The position numbers and the translations under genes are program-made. This document shows positions 34,701 through 42,506 of a stretch of 64,000 nt of DNA, piece by piece. The notes under the pieces are model-generated. The model made no database searches. It was not told where the DNA came from and saw only the letters and a list, made by a program, of their open reading frames with translations. The stretch lies in the NCBI GenBank assembly GCA_040768125.1, contig JAXGNG010000003.1, positions 248,001 through 312,000 on the forward strand. Direction: 5' to 3'. Origin of the DNA: RBG-16-49-21 sp040768125. Lineage in GTDB: Bacteria > Spirochaetota > UBA4802 > UBA5550. Numbering within the stretch: the first letter of the stretch is position 1; the number at the start of each line of letters is the position of its first letter.

Positions 34701-35582
34701 ATGTTTGAGGGAGTATACACAGCGCTGATAACCCCCTTCAGGAACGGGGCCATTGATTACGACGCCCTGGAGAAGCTGGTCGCGCTTCAGATCGAAGGCG
34801 GCGTCGACGGCATCGTTCCCCTGGGGACCACGGGAGAATCCCCCACGGTCTCCTTCGATGAGCACAAGGAATTCATAAGGCGCATCGTCACCCTCGTGGG
34901 CGGAAGGGTGAAGGTGATCGCGGGCACGGGGGCAAATTCAACCAGGGAGGCGATCTGGCTGTCGCGGGAGGCCGAGGAAGCCGGCGTCGACGGCGTTCTC
35001 CAGGTGAATCCCTATTACAATCGCCCGCCCCAGCGGGGCCTCATCGCCCATTTCGAGAGCGTGGCGAAGTCGATTCGCATTCCCGTGGTCCTCTACAACA
35101 TCCCCGGGCGCACCGGCGTGAACTTCCTTCCCGCCTCGGTGAAGGAGCTCATTGACAGGGTCGATAACGTGGTGGCCATGAAGGAGGCCACGGGGGACAT
35201 ACAGCAGATGATGGAGCTTCGCGAGCTGTGCGGGGACCGTCTCACCCTCCTTTCCGGGGACGACAACATGCTCCTCCCCTTCCTCGCGATCGGCGGCAAC
35301 GGTATCGTGAGCGTGCTTTCCAATCTTCTTCCCTCCGATGTGAAGGAGGTCGTCACTCTTCATGACGGCGGGCGGATAGGGGAGGCCAGGGAGCTCTTTT
35401 ACCGGCTTCTCCCGGTCTGCCGGGCGATGTTCCTGGAAACAAACCCGATACCCATCAAGGCGGCGATGGCCATGACGGGCGTCTGCTCCGAGGAACTCAG
35501 GCTCCCCCTTGTGAACCTGAGCGACGAGAACCGCGCGCGGCTCAGAAAAAGCCTCCTCGATTACGGGGTGCCCCTGCCATGA
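34701..35582 (+). CDS. dapA: 4-hydroxy-tetrahydrodipicolinate synthase
   Basis: Condenses pyruvate with aspartate semialdehyde, the first committed step to diaminopimelate and lysine. The 293-residue TIM barrel shows VYTALITPF, LGTTGESPT, VNPYYNRPPQ, the Tyr of LYNIPGRTG and the Schiff-base Lys in VVAMKEATGD. ATG at 34701 gives the usual N terminus (MFEGVYTALITPF); an ATG at 34689 adds four residues. Its stop overlaps the start of dapB by four bases. Confidence 0.97.
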   Translation: MFEGVYTALITPFRNGAIDYDALEKLVALQIEGGVDGIVPLGTTGESPTVSFDEHKEFIRRIVTLVGGRVKVIAGTGANSTREAIWLSREAEEAGVDGVLQVNPYYNRPPQRGLIAHFESVAKSIRIPVVLYNIPGRTGVNFLPASVKELIDRVDNVVAMKEATGDIQQMMELRELCGDRLTLLSGDDNMLLPFLAIGGNGIVSVLSNLLPSDVKEVVTLHDGGRIGEARELFYRLLPVCRAMFLETNPIPIKAAMAMTGVCSEELRLPLVNLSDENRARLRKSLLDYGVPLP

Positions 35583-36373
35583 AGATCGGGGTATGCGGCA
35601 TCTGCGGCAGAATGGGCGTATCCCTCCTGGGAATACTGCGGGAGCGCGGACACGAACTCGCGGCGGCCTTTGACCGGAAAGAGGCCCCCTGTTTCGGCAA
35701 GGACGCCGGCCTTCTTCTTCCGGGCGAGAAGACCGGGGTCACCGTCTCTTCAGTTGGCGCCGACGCCGTGGCGCTGTGCGACGGCATCATTGACTTCTCC
35801 TCCCCCGCCGCGGGCATCGATGTCGTTGCCGCTGCGCGGAAAAAAAAGATTCCCCTCGTGGTGGGCACCACGGGGTTTTCCGCGGAAGAGATAGAGACAA
35901 TACTTAAGGCCGCGGAGGATATTCCCGTCCTGTTTTCGCCCAACATGTCCCTGGGCGTGAACCTGCTCTTCAAGCTCGCGGAAGTGGCGTCGCGGTTCCT
36001 CCCGGATGGATACGACGTCGAGATCGTCGAGGCCCATCATCGTTTCAAAAAGGACGCTCCCTCGGGAACGGCCCGGAGGCTCTTTGAGATCGTAAGGGAG
36101 AACAGGAAGGGCCTCGGCGGCGCCAGCGAGGTCACCGGGAGGGAGGGCATCGCGGGACCGCGCGGGGACGGTGAGATCGGCGTCCTGGCGATGAGGGGCG
36201 GCGACATCCTGGGTGAACATACCCTCTATTTTATTGCGCCGGGCGAGCGGATCGAGCTCACCCACCGCCTGTCAAGCAGGGACACGCTCGCCAGGGGGGC
36301 GGTTCTGGGTATGGAGTTCATCTCCGGAAAACCCGCCGGCCTCTATACCATGTACGACGTTCTGGGGTGGTAA
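35579..36373 (+). CDS. dapB: 4-hydroxy-tetrahydrodipicolinate reductase
   Basis: Second step of the diaminopimelate branch. The 264-residue protein has the N-terminal NAD(P) motif GICGRMG, DFSSPA, VVGTTGFS, the catalytic segment VEAHHRFKKDAPSGTA and the end HRLSSRDTLARGA. All are standard for DapB. It overlaps dapA (ATGA) and its TAA overlaps the next ATG by one base, so three genes are translationally coupled. Confidence 0.97.
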   Translation: MKIGVCGICGRMGVSLLGILRERGHELAAAFDRKEAPCFGKDAGLLLPGEKTGVTVSSVGADAVALCDGIIDFSSPAAGIDVVAAARKKKIPLVVGTTGFSAEEIETILKAAEDIPVLFSPNMSLGVNLLFKLAEVASRFLPDGYDVEIVEAHHRFKKDAPSGTARRLFEIVRENRKGLGGASEVTGREGIAGPRGDGEIGVLAMRGGDILGEHTLYFIAPGERIELTHRLSSRDTLARGAVLGMEFISGKPAGLYTMYDVLGW

Positions 36374-37308
36374 TGGCGGACAGGGAAAAACACGCCGACG
36401 AGAGCCGCGCCTTCGAGGAGAACCCCTTCGACCCGGAAAAAAGGCGCCCGGAGGACATCGTCCGCCTTTTTTACCGCAATGACGTGCAGATCGTGCCCGT
36501 GGTGTCGAAGCGGGGAATCCTTATCGGGGTCATGAGGAAAGAGGACGTCATATCCGAGCTTTCGGACATCGACCGCGTGGCGCACATGAAAATTGATGAA
36601 TTCGTGACCCGCCTGGCGAAAAAGATGTCCATCGACGATCTCCTACCCTACGGGCACATCCCGGAGTTCGATGTTATCAATATTTTCGGCGAACCCCAGG
36701 GCCGGTGGCCCCGGCTCCGCCTTTTCGCGGCCTGCGAATCGCCCGATACCGGTGCCGGGGACCAGGAGGCGGGGATGCAGAAGGATGAACAGATCCTCGA
36801 ATGGATGATCTATCTCATCCTGGAGCACATCCCCCGGGCCCTTTACGCGGTGAACAGCAAGGGCAAGACCATATTCTACAACAGCCATTTCGAAGCGCTC
36901 TACCGTCGTCGCTTCAGGAAGGACGTGGACGCGGACTTCATCGAGGGGAGCGTCGCCAGCGCCGAGGCGAACGAGCCGATGACGGGGGGCGGGGGAGGCG
37001 AGATGGTCTTCTATAACCGGGACCTGAAGATCCATTACGAGAAGGTCCCCCTCGTGAGCAGCCGCAAAAAGGTGGGCTTCCTCCTGTTCTTCTCCCGGGG
37101 CACGGGCGATGAAAAGGGATCGCTGATCCCGGGGATCGATATCAGGTCGAAGTCGCTTGAGGAGATAAGCGGAGCGGTGGAGCGCCTGGTCCTGGTTGAC
37201 CTCCTGGCAAATGCCAGGGACCTGGATTCGGTCGCGGGATCATTGCGCATAGGAAAAAAATCCCTTACCCAGAAAATGAAAAAACATGGAATTAAGTGGA
37301 AAAAGTAA
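36373..37308 (+). CDS. CBS-PAS-Fis HTH regulator-like protein
   Basis: A 311-residue protein. Residues about 25-60 resemble half of a CBS pair (NDVQIVPVVSKRGILIGVMR KEDVI), a helical segment follows, then a PAS-like region at about 145-240 (HIPRALYAVNSKGKTIFYNS). The last 40 residues have a Fis-type helix-turn-helix: LVDLLANARDLDSVAGSLRIGKKSLTQKMKKHGI. Fis HTHs usually end sigma-54 activators, but no AAA+ domain is present. It is coupled to dapB, so it could control lysine/DAP genes, although that is inference from position. Alternatively it is a stand-alone DNA-binding sensor with a different target. Confidence 0.6.
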   Translation: MADREKHADESRAFEENPFDPEKRRPEDIVRLFYRNDVQIVPVVSKRGILIGVMRKEDVISELSDIDRVAHMKIDEFVTRLAKKMSIDDLLPYGHIPEFDVINIFGEPQGRWPRLRLFAACESPDTGAGDQEAGMQKDEQILEWMIYLILEHIPRALYAVNSKGKTIFYNSHFEALYRRRFRKDVDADFIEGSVASAEANEPMTGGGGGEMVFYNRDLKIHYEKVPLVSSRKKVGFLLFFSRGTGDEKGSLIPGIDIRSKSLEEISGAVERLVLVDLLANARDLDSVAGSLRIGKKSLTQKMKKHGIKWKK

Positions 37309-37598
37309 TTGAAAGGACATAATTATTTTATTATATTCAGATCGCGCAAGGTTGATATTTTTCTTGACTTACACCGGTATCTCTTTAGATTGTCCCTGTC
37401 TTGCTAGACAGAGCACCTCCAAGTACTCTTTAGGTATAATTTCCCGATAATTTTAAGGGCTTAAACTAGTTTACATTATTGCACCCCCGAGAAGCGATAC
37501 ATGGGCCGGGCGCTGCGTGAGCGCCGGTTCCATCAATCATTCATTGCGTGGTTGCATCCGGGCATCACATAATCACATGATAAGAAGGTTATTCCACT
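37309..37598 (+). promoter_or_regulatory. rho promoter and about 200-base leader
   Basis: TTGACT at 37364-37369 and TAGATT at 37386-37391 are 16 bases apart. A second TATAAT lies at 37435-37440 without a clear -35. The region is strikingly AT-rich from 37309 to 37470. A short stem TGTCT/AGACA around 37397-37410 is the only fold seen. The long untranslated leader before rho fits autoregulation by Rho-dependent attenuation, as known in E. coli. Confidence 0.55.
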
Positions 37599-38987
37599 AT
37601 GGCACGAACGACGGAATCCGCTAAGACGGGAATGAAAAACGGCAATCGGGCGCCGAACGGGGTCGAAATGACCGACGCCAACGGCACCCAGGAAGCCCCC
37701 CCTCCCGCGGCGAACGGAAAACCGGCTTCCGAGACCTGGCTTGACCTGAGCGAACTCAAGACGAAAAAGATCACCGAACTCGTCAATATCTCCAAGCAGA
37801 TGGGGATCGAGCGATCCTACGGCCTGAAGAAGCAGGACCTAATCCTTGAAATACTGAAATCCCAGACCGAGCAGAAGGGCCTCATCTTTTCGAGCGGCGT
37901 GCTGGAGATCCTCGCCGACGGGTACGGCTTCCTGAGGTCGCCCAACTATAACTACCTCCCCGGACCGGACGACATATACGTATCCCCCTCGCAGATCCGT
38001 CTCTTCGGACTCAAGACGGGAGACACCATTGCCGGCCAGATACGCCCCCCGAAGGACAACGAGCGCTTCTACGCCCTTCTTCGCATTGAGGCCGTAAACT
38101 TCGAGCACCCCGACCAGCTTCAGAAGCGGGTTCTTTTCGACAACCTGACGCCCCTCTACCCCGAGGAGCGCATCAACCTGGAGACCGATGGCGACGGCAT
38201 CGAGATGCGCATCGTCAACATCATGACTCCCATCGGGAAGGGACAGCGCGCCCTGATCGTGGCCCCCCCCCGGACCGGTAAAACCATTCTGCTCCAGAAA
38301 ATCGCGAATTCCATTACCACCAACCATCCCGAGATATACCTCATCGTGCTCCTCATCGACGAGCGCCCCGAGGAGGTCACGGACATGCAGCGCACGGTGA
38401 AGGGCGAGGTCATCTCCTCAACCTTCGACGAGCCGGCGAGCCGCCACGTCCAGGTCACCGAGATGGTGCTGGAGAAGGCGAAGAGGCTCGTGGAGCACAG
38501 GATGGACGTGGTCATCCTCCTCGATTCCATCACGCGACTGGCCCGGGCCTACAACCAGGTCGTCCCCACGAGCGGCAAGATCCTCTCCGGGGGCGTTGAC
38601 TCCAACGCACTGCACAGGCCGAAGCGCTTCTTCGGCGCCGCCAGGAATATCGAGGAGGGAGGGAGCCTCACGATCCTGGCCACGGCGCTCATCGACACCG
38701 GAAGCCGGATGGACGAGGTCATCTTCGAGGAGTTCAAGGGAACGGGCAACAGCGAGCTTCTCCTCGACCGGAAGCTCGTTGACAGGCGGATATTTCCCGC
38801 CATCGACGTGGGACGGTCCGGGACCCGGAAGGAGGAATTACTGCTTGACACGGAAGAACTGAATAAACTATGGGTCTTACGGAAAGCCCTTTCTTCCATG
38901 AGCGCCACCGAGGCGATGGAGCTCCTTGTGGAAAAGATGAGGGCCACGAAGAACAACAAGGCCTTTTTCAAGGCGATGAATTCCTAG
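37599..38987 (+). CDS. rho: Transcription termination factor Rho
   Basis: Hexameric RNA helicase ending transcription at C-rich RNA. A 40-residue non-conserved Asn/Ala/Pro-rich N terminus precedes the Rho N helix region (ELKTKKITELVNISKQMGIE), the cold-shock RNA-binding fold with GYGFLRSPNYNYLPGPDDIYVS, and the ATPase with Walker A APPRTGKT (K228), IDERPEEVTDM and the Q/R loops region. RTGxK and LLDSITRLARAYN are diagnostic. 462 residues. rpmE follows after 14 bases. Confidence 0.98.
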   Translation: MARTTESAKTGMKNGNRAPNGVEMTDANGTQEAPPPAANGKPASETWLDLSELKTKKITELVNISKQMGIERSYGLKKQDLILEILKSQTEQKGLIFSSGVLEILADGYGFLRSPNYNYLPGPDDIYVSPSQIRLFGLKTGDTIAGQIRPPKDNERFYALLRIEAVNFEHPDQLQKRVLFDNLTPLYPEERINLETDGDGIEMRIVNIMTPIGKGQRALIVAPPRTGKTILLQKIANSITTNHPEIYLIVLLIDERPEEVTDMQRTVKGEVISSTFDEPASRHVQVTEMVLEKAKRLVEHRMDVVILLDSITRLARAYNQVVPTSGKILSGGVDSNALHRPKRFFGAARNIEEGGSLTILATALIDTGSRMDEVIFEEFKGTGNSELLLDRKLVDRRIFPAIDVGRSGTRKEELLLDTEELNKLWVLRKALSSMSATEAMELLVEKMRATKNNKAFFKAMNS

Positions 38988-39001
38988 ACGGGGAACGACC
39001 G

Positions 39002-39202
39002 ATGAAATCTGACATACATCCCAAGTACGCGGACACCACCATCAAGTGCGCCTGCGGCAACGAGATCAAGACGAAGTCCACGGTGCAGGGACTCCACATC
39101 GAGATATGCTCGAACTGCCATCCCTTTTACACGAAGAAGCAGAAGATCGTCGACACCGCCGGCCGCGTGGAAAAATTCAAGAAGAAGTACAATATCAAAT
39201 AA
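39002..39202 (+). CDS. rpmE: 50S ribosomal protein L31
   Basis: A 66-residue protein beginning MKSDIHPKY. It carries the zinc-ribbon Cys set (CACGNEIKT and EICSNCHPFYT) of the zinc-containing L31 form. The C-terminal GRVEKFKKKY is the family end. The rho-rpmE order is common in bacteria. It lies 14 bases after rho and is likely in the same transcript. Confidence 0.97.
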   Translation: MKSDIHPKYADTTIKCACGNEIKTKSTVQGLHIEICSNCHPFYTKKQKIVDTAGRVEKFKKKYNIK

Positions 39203-39307
39203 ATCCGGAAGGGTGTGCCGCGCGGTTCCGCCGGAGCCGCGACACCGGAGGCGGCCTCAGCAGGGGACCGGGTGGGGCCGTACCTTTCCTGATTCCAAGG
39301 GGTTTCC

Positions 39308-39490
39308 ATGGCATCGAAGAGGCTCGGAGAGATACTGAGGGAAAACGGGATCATCACCGAGGAGCAGCTCCAGGAGGCCCTTCGGGTCCAGAAATCGAAG
39401 GGCGGTCTCCTGGGGATCATACTCGTCGAAATGGGATACCTCAAGCCAAAGCTTCTCGCGGATTTTCTCGAAACACAGAGCTCCAACTAG
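39308..39490 (+). CDS. Stand-alone MshEN/T2SSE N-terminal-like domain
   Basis: A 60-residue protein with AAGGGG before ATG. The sequence KRLGEILRENGIITEEQLQEAL followed by GGLLGIILVEMGYLKPKLLADFL is the tandem helix pattern of the MshEN/GspE N-terminal domain. That domain normally precedes type II secretion or type IV pilus ATPases and can bind cyclic di-GMP when two motifs are complete; only part of one is visible. As a free-standing domain it could be a small adapter. The gene is downstream of rho-rpmE and converges on lgt. Confidence 0.75.
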   Translation: MASKRLGEILRENGIITEEQLQEALRVQKSKGGLLGIILVEMGYLKPKLLADFLETQSSN

Positions 39491-39509
39491 GGTCCGCCTT
39501 GCGAGGCGG

Positions 39510-40265
39510 TTATACCGCCTCCCCGGCGCGCCTCTCCACCATAATCCAGCCGATAACACCCGTCATTACGAAGAAGATCGCTACTATCTGCGCCTGGGTA
39601 AGGCCCAGGGCCACCACGGGATTGAGGCGAATGAATTCCACGAGGAACCGGGGAATTCCGTTGAGCAGCAGGTAAATGAAGAAGAGCTTTCCCGCGGGCA
39701 TCTCCCGCTTCCTCAGCTTCATGAGCAGGATGAAGACCGTGAAGGAGACGAAGGACTCGAAGAGCGGAGTGGGAAACACCGTCGTCGAAACGGGCACGAT
39801 TCCGTTCGGGTAGGCCGTCCCCAGGAAGGATGAGGTGGCGATGCCGTAGCAACCGTCGCCGGACACGTGGCATCCAAGCCTTCCCACGCCGTAGGCGAGG
39901 GCCATGGCGGGCGCAGTCGTATCGAAGATATCCAGTATGTTTTCACCGTTTTTCCTGATAAGGATCATGGCGAGGAGAAAGGCGAGAACGAACCCGCCGT
40001 AGACCGAGAGGCCCGCACCGGAGAAGATCATTCCCATGGGGTCGCGTAGAAAATCGCCAAGGTTTTCCAGGATATGGAAGAATTTCGCCCCCACGATGGC
40101 GCTCGGTATGATGACCAGCAGGAGCTTGTAGGCCAGTTCGGGATCCTTCCCCCGGAGTGAGAGCTCCCGCTCGGTAAGAAGAAAGGCCAGGTAAAAGGAG
40201 AGGCCCAGCATCAGGCCGTAGCTTCCGATATTGATGATTTTGTAATTGAACAGGATCGGGTACAT
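39510..40265 (-). CDS. lgt: Prolipoprotein diacylglyceryl transferase family protein
   Basis: Transfers a diacylglyceryl group to the lipobox Cys, the first lipoprotein maturation step. The 251-residue protein has about seven TM helices. GAGLSVYGGF and GRLGCHVSGDGCYG correspond to the HGG loop and the Lgt signature; the His of the HGG loop reads Tyr, as in some family members. RFLVEFIRLNP is the C-terminal family motif. Several lipoproteins in the window would be substrates, with lnt at 23490 as the last step. Some family members have uncertain specificity, hence a small doubt. Confidence 0.85.
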   Translation of the reverse strand: MYPILFNYKIINIGSYGLMLGLSFYLAFLLTERELSLRGKDPELAYKLLLVIIPSAIVGAKFFHILENLGDFLRDPMGMIFSGAGLSVYGGFVLAFLLAMILIRKNGENILDIFDTTAPAMALAYGVGRLGCHVSGDGCYGIATSSFLGTAYPNGIVPVSTTVFPTPLFESFVSFTVFILLMKLRKREMPAGKLFFIYLLLNGIPRFLVEFIRLNPVVALGLTQAQIVAIFFVMTGVIGWIMVERRAGEAV

Positions 40266-40299
40266 CCGTCGCTCCTCCCGCGGGTCTGTGTGATTCGCT

Positions 40300-40329
40300 A
40301 TGTAACATGTCGACCGATCAATTTGTCAA
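40300..40329 (-). promoter_or_regulatory. lgt promoter candidate
   Basis: Minus-strand TTGACA (complement of 40324-40329) is followed after 18 bases by TTACAT (complement of 40300-40305), leaving a leader of about 30 bases with a GGAGGAGC ribosome site. It is divergent to the promoter at 40415. Confidence 0.55.
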
Positions 40330-40414
40330 GATAAATAATCGCACCCGTGGCGGTTCGGCCGGGTGTAAATTCTGCGATGAAGGCGCGATGTGCCGATTTT
40401 TCCGCGAATTTTGT

Positions 40415-40453
40415 TTGCAATGTAACGATAATCTCGGTATATACGATATACCG
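40415..40453 (+). promoter_or_regulatory. Promoter overlapped by an inverted-repeat operator
   Basis: TTGCAA at 40415-40420 and TATATA at 40438-40443 have 17-base spacing. A 19-base inverted repeat, CGGTATAT-ACG-ATATACCG at 40435-40453, covers the -10 box and start point. A bound repressor there would block RNA polymerase. It precedes the 119-residue gene at 40500 by about 50 bases. Confidence 0.65.
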
Positions 40454-40499
40454 ACCGAAGAACCGGACACGATGCGCCCGTTCTTCCGGGGAGGAGGGG

Positions 40500-40859
40500 A
40501 TGGATCCAAAGGAACGTGTCGAGCTGATCAGGCGCGGCAACGAGTTTTTCAACCGGGGAGACATCGCGCGGGCCGAGGCCCTGTTCATGAAGGCCGGGTA
40601 CAGGGACGGCCTTACAAGGGTGGCGGATTATTTTTTCTTTGACCGCAGGCTCCCCCTCGTGGCGCTCAAGTATTACCGCCTGGTGAACCGGCAGGACAAG
40701 GTCAAAGAGATTTTCGAGCGGATGGCATTCGCCCTGGGCAAGCTCCTGGGGAAGGATACAACGCCGAAGGTGACGCTGCCTCCTCCGAAGGTATCCCCCA
40801 AGCTCAGGATCCTGGCCGAGGAGATACTGCGACGGAACGAGGAAGGCGGGGGGGGCTAG
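40500..40859 (+). CDS. Small helical (TPR-like) protein, unknown
   Basis: ATG at 40500 follows GGGGAGGAGGGG and gives 119 residues. The N-terminal 80 residues look like one or two TPR-like hairpins (LIRRGNEFFNRGDIARAEALF, then RLPLVALKYYRLVNRQDKVKEIF). A Pro-rich linker (TLPPPKVSPK) and a C-terminal charged helix follow. It is cytoplasmic. I know similar short proteins only as uncharacterised. Its promoter carries a strong palindrome, so the gene is probably under a specific regulator. It could be an adapter for a larger complex. Confidence 0.7.
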   Translation: MDPKERVELIRRGNEFFNRGDIARAEALFMKAGYRDGLTRVADYFFFDRRLPLVALKYYRLVNRQDKVKEIFERMAFALGKLLGKDTTPKVTLPPPKVSPKLRILAEEILRRNEEGGGG

Positions 40860-40982
40860 ACGGCTGTTTCTCCCGCGTCTTCACGTTTCCTCGCCCTTGA
40901 TGGATGAAAAATTGTTCTTGATTACTCCGAATACGTCCCGCGCAATGAGATACCCCCCCCTGGGGCCGATATGGAGAAACAG

Positions 40983-42506
40983 ATGAAAAGGAAGATGCTG
41001 CACCGCGCACTGGCGCTTCTAATGGTGGCGATCCCCCTTTCCGGGACAGGCGCGATCAGGGACGCCGGCGACTACCTGGACAAGAACGTCGTGACGGCGA
41101 AATTGAAAAACGGGATAACCATCGTGCTCCTTGACAGGGGTTACGCCCCGGTCCTGGCCTTCGAGGTGGCCTTCCGCGTCGGGTCCGTGGACGAAAGCTA
41201 CCGGACCGCCGGCGCGGCCCACCTCCTGGAGCACATGCTCTTCAAGGGAACCGAGAGGCTCGGCACGAAGGACTACGGGAAGGAGCGGCCCCTCCTGGGA
41301 AGGATAGAGGCCGTGGGCGAGACCATCGACCGGCTGAAGCTCACGGACCCGGGTAACCTCATGCTGCCGGGGCTCGAGAAGGAGCTCGCGCGTCTCCAGA
41401 AGGAGCACGCGCGCTACGTGGAGTCCTCGCCCTATGACGCCATCTACACCGGCGAGGGCGGGGTCGGCCTCAATGCCTCCACCTCCCGGGACAGGACCGG
41501 TTATTATGTCCAGCTGCCGGCGTCGAAACTCGAACTCTGGGCGCGGGTGGAATCGGAACGACTTATCCAGCCCGTGTTCAGGGAGTTCTACCTCGAGAGA
41601 AGCAACGTGGTCCAGGAAAGGCTCATGCGCTACGATTCGATCGGCACGGGGCTCCTCTTCGAGACGTTCCTGGCCCAGGCCTTTCTGGCCCATCCCTACC
41701 GACATCCCATCATCGGCTGGCGGTCGAACATCCCCTACCTCTCCCTCTCCGAGGTGAGAAGGTTTTTCCGTGAGTACTACATCCCGTCGAGAATGACGAT
41801 CACCATCGTGGGCCGACAGGACGTCGGCGAGACACTGAAGGTGGTGAGGAAATATTTCGAGAGGATCGAATCCAGGCCCGATCCCGCGCCGGTCTCCATT
41901 GCCGAGCCCGCGCCCCTGGGCGAGCGAAGGGTCGCGATACGCTTTGAATCGAGCCCCTACCTGATCGTGGGATGGCACAAGCCGGCGTTTCCATCGCGGG
42001 ATAATTTCGCCTGCGAGGTGATCGCGGAGCTTCTCACCGGCGGGAAGTCCTCCCGTCTCTACCGGTCGCTTGTCATAGAACGCCGTATCGCCTCGTCGGT
42101 GAGCGCCTGGGACAGCGCCCCGGGATCGCGGTATGGGAACCTCTTCACGGTTTTCGCGGCGCCCATGGCCCCTCACACCCCGGAAGATCTCGAGCGGGCG
42201 CTCTACGAGGAGATTGACCGGTTTTTCAGGGACGTGTCGGCCGGGGAACTGCGCGGCGTGGTCAACAGGATCGAATCCGAGATGGTATTCGGACTCGCAA
42301 CCAACCGTGGGCTTGCGGGAACCCTCAGCTATTACCAGACGGTTCACGGCGACTGGCGGTATGCCGCCACCTACCTCGACAGGATTAAAGGAGTTTCCGT
42401 GGAGGATATAAGGGCCATGAAGGACCTTTATTTCACCCCCCGCAACAGGACCGTCGCCATTTTGCACGACAGCCGCCCCGCGCCGTCAAAGGAGGCAACA
42501 GAATGA
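40983..42506 (+). CDS. M16 family zinc peptidase, catalytic subunit
   Basis: ATG at 40983 with GGAG seven bases upstream gives 507 residues and an N-terminal signal peptide (about 5-24); ATG at 40971 adds four residues. The inverted zinc motif HLLEH (H80, E83, H84) is intact, and the second-helix Glu lies in SNVVQERLMR. A helical insertion of about 70 residues sits between them. The second M16 half (GERRVAIRFESSPYLIVGWHKP onward) completes the clamshell. It is probably periplasmic and degrades or processes peptides. It overlaps the next M16 gene by four bases. Confidence 0.93.
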   Translation: MKRKMLHRALALLMVAIPLSGTGAIRDAGDYLDKNVVTAKLKNGITIVLLDRGYAPVLAFEVAFRVGSVDESYRTAGAAHLLEHMLFKGTERLGTKDYGKERPLLGRIEAVGETIDRLKLTDPGNLMLPGLEKELARLQKEHARYVESSPYDAIYTGEGGVGLNASTSRDRTGYYVQLPASKLELWARVESERLIQPVFREFYLERSNVVQERLMRYDSIGTGLLFETFLAQAFLAHPYRHPIIGWRSNIPYLSLSEVRRFFREYYIPSRMTITIVGRQDVGETLKVVRKYFERIESRPDPAPVSIAEPAPLGERRVAIRFESSPYLIVGWHKPAFPSRDNFACEVIAELLTGGKSSRLYRSLVIERRIASSVSAWDSAPGSRYGNLFTVFAAPMAPHTPEDLERALYEEIDRFFRDVSAGELRGVVNRIESEMVFGLATNRGLAGTLSYYQTVHGDWRYAATYLDRIKGVSVEDIRAMKDLYFTPRNRTVAILHDSRPAPSKEATE

